Source: Mycolicibacterium sp. P9-22
GTDB lineage: Bacteria; Actinomycetota; Actinomycetes; Mycobacteriales; Mycobacteriaceae
Assembly (NCBI RefSeq): GCF_008329585.1
Contig: NZ_NPKP01000010.1
Location: 62,001-126,000, forward strand
Reading direction: 5' to 3'
DNA length: 64,000 bases
Below are positions 60,928 through 64,000 of the stretch, one piece after another. The notes beneath the pieces are model-generated. The model was not told the origin of the DNA and made no database searches. It worked only from the letters and a program-made list of their open reading frames with translations. Every line of letters begins with the position of its first letter. Within the stretch, counting starts at the first letter, position 1. The translations under genes and the position numbers were made by a program.

Positions 60928-62286
60928 GTGGCGGGCCTCTCGGCGATCGTGTTCGCGCTCAGCTGGTGGCTCGGGCTCTACCTGCTCGCGCGGGATCCGC
61001 GCAAACCGGTGCTGGTGCTGGCGGCCGCCGGGCTGACCAGCTTCGCCCTGGTGGTGGCGCTGGACGCGGTGCGGGTGGTGACCCAGTCGGACGTGCTGGG
61101 ACGCATCGAGATCTACCTGATGGCGCTGCCGGGTATCGCCTGGTTCGCGGTCCTCGTCGAACTGTCCCGGCCACCGGACACCTGGCGCGGCCGGGTCCGC
61201 GAGATCGCCCTGGTGGGCGCGGTTGCCGCGGTGGCCCTCAGCGGCGCCGCCCTGGCCGGTGACGTCGACGGACCGCTGCGGCTCGGGCACTGGCTGATGT
61301 TCGCCGCGGTCTCGCTGCCCTCGCTGGGCGCCATGGTCACGGCGATGCTGCGTCCCGCCCAACCGGTGCCGGTGGTGCGTTTCGTGTTGGTGGCCACGCT
61401 GTTCTTCGCGCTGGCCAACGTGATCCTGATCATTCCGCTCGGCCTGCTGCCCAGCGCGCTGGCGTTGGCATCGACCGGTTTCGACGTGGCCTTGCTCGGT
61501 ATCGCGGTGGCGCTGTGGGACGCCTTCGACGAGGGGCAGGCGTTGCGCGCGGACATGCTGCGGTCGTTCACCGCGACGGCCGCCGTCGCAGTGCTGTTCG
61601 GCGGCCAGGCGGTGATCGGACTGGCGGTCGCGGGCCCGTCCGCGTCGACCGCGCTGACCGTGCTGCTGTTCACCAGCTTGGCCATCGCCATCGCGATCAA
61701 TGTGCTGGCCGACCCGTTGGCCGGTGTCCTGGACCGGCTGGCGTTCTCCCGCTCGCCCGTCCTGCGCGCCGAGCGGGCCGCGCTGCGCAGCACCGAGGCG
61801 GCGCTGCCGTTGCGGTCACACAACCCGCTCCACGACCTCGACGATGACACCTTCGCCCGGCTGACCCGCCGCGCGCTCGGGCATTACGGCGATCTGTCCA
61901 AACTCGTCGCCAGCCCGCTGACCGCGTTGCCGGCCATCGATGAACGGCTGGCCGCCCGCGGGGCGGCCGATCAGCCGCTGGAGCGGGCCAACGAACTGAA
62001 GGCGTTGCTCGCCGACCGCATCGCCGCGCTCAAACCCCGCGACGGGAACGACTTCGGCACCAGCGAGCAGTGGCGGCACTACAACTCGCTCTATTTCCCG
62101 TACGTGGTCGGGGTGCGCGCCTACGCGCAGAACGCCACGGCGGCCGGACTCGACCTGGTGGCCCGCCAGGCCTGGCAGTGGTTGGTCACCGAGGTGCCGC
62201 AGCGTTCACTGCACAACTGGCAGAACGCGGCGGCCCGTGTCATCGCCGCCGATCTACGCAGCGGATTGCTGGCACACGCCCGCTGA
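60928..62286 (+). CDS. multi-pass membrane protein with conserved soluble C-terminal domain, unknown function
   Basis: A 452-residue protein. The first 270 residues hold about eight hydrophobic helices, laid out like the 7TM input regions of some sensor kinases (LSAIVFALSWWLGLYLLARD, AVALWDAFDEGQALRADMLR). The last 150 residues are soluble and helical (LTRRALGHYGDLSKLVASPL, WRHYNSLYFPYVVGVRAYAQ) but contain no His-kinase or nucleotide-binding motif. The GTG start is 5 nt after the isoprenyl synthase stop, so the two are probably co-translated. I do not recognise the family. Confidence 0.75.
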   Translation: MAGLSAIVFALSWWLGLYLLARDPRKPVLVLAAAGLTSFALVVALDAVRVVTQSDVLGRIEIYLMALPGIAWFAVLVELSRPPDTWRGRVREIALVGAVAAVALSGAALAGDVDGPLRLGHWLMFAAVSLPSLGAMVTAMLRPAQPVPVVRFVLVATLFFALANVILIIPLGLLPSALALASTGFDVALLGIAVALWDAFDEGQALRADMLRSFTATAAVAVLFGGQAVIGLAVAGPSASTALTVLLFTSLAIAIAINVLADPLAGVLDRLAFSRSPVLRAERAALRSTEAALPLRSHNPLHDLDDDTFARLTRRALGHYGDLSKLVASPLTALPAIDERLAARGAADQPLERANELKALLADRIAALKPRDGNDFGTSEQWRHYNSLYFPYVVGVRAYAQNATAAGLDLVARQAWQWLVTEVPQRSLHNWQNAAARVIAADLRSGLLAHAR

Positions 62287-62379
62287 GCTGCTGTTGGCAG
62301 TGATTGGCAGCATCCGGCGTCGAACTGGCAGCGCTTCCCGACCAGGGTCGAAGGTGTCAGAAGCTCTTCCGGCCGACCG

Positions 62380-62421
62380 GCGCGGGACGTCCCGCGCACC
62401 CGGGGTGCAGGCGCCCGGGTG
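62380..62421 (+). terminator. two adjacent hairpins after the membrane-protein gene
   Basis: GCGCGGGACGTCCCGCGC (62380-62397) is a perfect 18-nt palindrome. It is followed by CACCCGGG (62397-62404) and CCCGGGTG (62414-62421), an 8-bp stem with a 9-nt loop. No T tract follows. They are likely terminator structures; the palindrome could instead be an operator for the gene at 62488. Confidence 0.45.
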
Positions 62422-62487
62422 TCGAGGCACGCGGTGACATCCCGCACCGGTCAACAAACTCATCGACAGCCTTCGAAAGGAAGATCC

Positions 62488-62898
62488 ATGTCCGCCATCA
62501 CCGTCCCCGCCGTATCAACCCGTCCCGACGCATTCCTGCGGCTGGCCATGCGCGCCGACGCGGTCATCGTCGGCGTCATCGGCGTCGCCCTGCTGGCCGG
62601 CGCTAACTGGGCCGCCGACATCACCGGTCTGCCGGTGGCCGTCGAACAGGGCGTCGGCGTCTTCTCGGTGGTCTACGGCGTCGTGGTGCTCGCCCTCGCC
62701 GCGCTCGACCGGGTGCGCCCCGGTGGCATCGCCACCGTCATCGCCAATCTGGTGTGCACCGTCATCGCCGCCGCGGTGATCCTCACCGGCATGTTCCCAC
62801 TGACCGGAATCGGTATCGCGGCCGTGGTGGTGACCGGCCTGTACACGCTGGTGATGGCCGAGTTGCAGTATGTCGGCCTGCGCCGGCTCACCGCCTAG
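62488..62898 (+). CDS. small four-helix membrane protein
   Basis: A 136-residue integral membrane protein with four predicted helices (ADAVIVGVIGVALLAGANW, GVGVFSVVYGVVVLALAALD, TVIANLVCTVIAAAVILTGM, GIAAVVVTGLYTLVMAELQY). GAAAGGAAG precedes the ATG. No catalytic motif is seen; similar small proteins are common beside oxidoreductases in actinobacteria. Function unknown. Confidence 0.75.
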   Translation: MSAITVPAVSTRPDAFLRLAMRADAVIVGVIGVALLAGANWAADITGLPVAVEQGVGVFSVVYGVVVLALAALDRVRPGGIATVIANLVCTVIAAAVILTGMFPLTGIGIAAVVVTGLYTLVMAELQYVGLRRLTA

Positions 62899-62975
62899 GA
62901 AAATCGGGTAGCCCGGTACTCAAGACGGCGCGGCCAAACAGGTTCACAGTGGAAGGCACGTCCGAGGAGGCTGCC

Positions 62976-64000
62976 ATGGTCGCTGTGGAATCCTGCGATG
63001 TCTGCATCGTCGGTGCCGGGCTAACCGGTATCAACGCCCTCTTCGTTGCGAGCCGCTATCTGCGGCCCGACCAGAAGGTGATCCTGCTGGACCGGCGAAA
63101 GCGCACCGGCGGCATGTGGGTGGACGTCTACCCGTACGTGCGCCTGCACCAACCGCACGCGATGTTCACCGCCGGGAACATCAAGTGGACGCTGGACCGC
63201 GACCCCGGATACCTGGCGACCAAGGACGAGGTGCTCGACCACTTCGAGCACTGCCTCGACGAGATCGGGCGTCGGGTGCGCGTCGAGGAACGGTACGGCT
63301 GGTCCTTCCTGTCCGACACCGCGGGCGAACATGGGGGAGTGCGGATCACCTGCCGGGCGGACACCGGTGAGGAACGTGTGATCGAGGCGCCGCGCCTCAT
63401 CAAGGCCTACGGGTTCGGGATCAACCCCAACGAGCCGCTGACGGTGTCCAGCAGCGGTGTCCGGTCGGTATCCCCGGACTACTGCGATATGCGGTCCGGT
63501 GAGATCGCCGACAGCGACGCACCGGTGTGGATCATCGGCAGCGGCAAGACCGCGATGGACACCGCGCACACGCTCATCACCCGCCGTCCGGGCCGTGAGG
63601 TGAATCTGGTGGCCGGCTCGGGTACCTATTTCACCAACCGGGACCGGTTCTTTCCCACCGGTGCGCGGCGGTGGTGGGCCGGCAATCTCATCAGCAATCT
63701 CGGTGCCGAGTTCGGCAGGAGATTCGACGGCAGCAATGAGGCCGAGGTCGCGCAATGGTACCGGCAGACGCACGGCACCGGGCCCACGGAGCAGGCCGAG
63801 AATTTCATGCTCGGCGTGTTGTCCGAGCATGAAAGCGACACTGTTGCACAAGGTCTCAACGAAGTGGTGATGGACCACTTGGTCGATGTGGTGGATCGGG
63901 ACGGTGCCGTCGAGATGGTGTTGCACGACGGAGGCACCAGGTTGATCCCACCCGGCAGTTGGCTGGTGAACTGCACCGGCTACCTCGCGGTCGACGAAAT
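62976..64000 (+). CDS. flavin-containing monooxygenase-like FAD/NAD(P) protein, N-terminal part
   Basis: An open frame from the ATG at 62976 (GAGGAGG upstream) runs past the window end, 341 codons so far. The first dinucleotide fold is VCIVGAGLTGINALF at residue 9, and GGMWVDVYPYVRLHQPHAMF resembles the GxW-YP region of flavin monooxygenases. A second Rossmann motif, WIIGSGKTAMDTAHTLI, is near residue 185. It ends with a late FAD-contact type motif LVNCTGYLA. Substrate unknown. Confidence 0.83.
   Translation, partial: MVAVESCDVCIVGAGLTGINALFVASRYLRPDQKVILLDRRKRTGGMWVDVYPYVRLHQPHAMFTAGNIKWTLDRDPGYLATKDEVLDHFEHCLDEIGRRVRVEERYGWSFLSDTAGEHGGVRITCRADTGEERVIEAPRLIKAYGFGINPNEPLTVSSSGVRSVSPDYCDMRSGEIADSDAPVWIIGSGKTAMDTAHTLITRRPGREVNLVAGSGTYFTNRDRFFPTGARRWWAGNLISNLGAEFGRRFDGSNEAEVAQWYRQTHGTGPTEQAENFMLGVLSEHESDTVAQGLNEVVMDHLVDVVDRDGAVEMVLHDGGTRLIPPGSWLVNCTGYLAVDE

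Overview
The window comes from a high-GC mycobacterium, most likely a rapid grower (Mycolicibacterium type). The evidence is the gene content (DUF3060, DUF732, LpqV, Pra, mycothiol conjugate amidase, EmbR-like SARP, a cis-isoprenyl diphosphate synthase) and the gene order. From about 12.4 kb to 60.9 kb the order follows, with insertions, the M. tuberculosis stretch I recall as Rv1057 to Rv1086: beta-propeller, fadD14, DapB-like, patatin pair, lpqV, cysteine dioxygenase, rhodanese, DUF2319 hydrolase, echA8, echA9, BI-1 family, Rv1073-like, fadA3, GDSL esterase, lipU, cbs, pra, metB, greA, DUF4307, mca, small membrane protein, DUF255 thioredoxin-domain protein, hemolysin III, isoprenyl synthase. 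Ortholog assignments are from memory of these families; no search was run.

Layout. 1-3.3 kb: end of a secreted protein gene, a GlnPQ-type amino-acid ABC transporter and a peptidoglycan amidase. 3.3-4.4 kb: an orphan exochelin-type formyltransferase (FxbA-like) behind an IdeR-type iron box. 4.5-9.1 kb: a DUF3060 protein, then dctA divergent from a CitA/CitB-type two-component system. 9.1-11 kb: a TetR regulator and an acyl-CoA dehydrogenase, each preceded by a related palindrome. 11-31 kb: lipid and CoA metabolism (fadD14, ltp1, DapB-like, ADH, two patatins, echA8/9), an EmbR-like regulator, and a sulfur patch (SulP transporter, cysteine dioxygenase, rhodanese). The dioxygenase has a 14-residue leader ORF containing Cys-Cys. 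31-48 kb: the conserved purT-fadA3-lipU-cbs-pra-metB-greA-mca block. It includes two tandem proline-rich membrane paralogues and several hairpin terminators.

The main accessory element is 48.1-59.2 kb, between the Rv1084-like and Rv1085c-like genes. It is a polyol/ketose catabolic island: a ribose-type ABC importer (ATPase, permease, lipoprotein SBP) in an operon with a long-chain mannitol-family dehydrogenase; divergently, an L-xylulose-reductase-like SDR and a LacI regulator; then a P-loop-kinase/HAD-phosphatase fusion; then a second LacI regulator translationally coupled to a 750-residue FGGY-kinase/LacD-type-aldolase fusion. Related palindromes of the form GACA-NCGN-TGTC lie in both divergent promoter regions, and one lies inside the kinase coding sequence. 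The likely flow is polyol import, oxidation to a ketose, phosphorylation, and aldol cleavage to triose phosphate. The substrate is not known.

60-64 kb: hemolysin III family protein, a Z-isoprenyl diphosphate synthase coupled to an unknown membrane protein, a small four-helix membrane protein and the first 341 codons of a flavin monooxygenase-like gene cut by the window edge. I saw no tRNA, rRNA, insertion sequence, integrase or CRISPR array.
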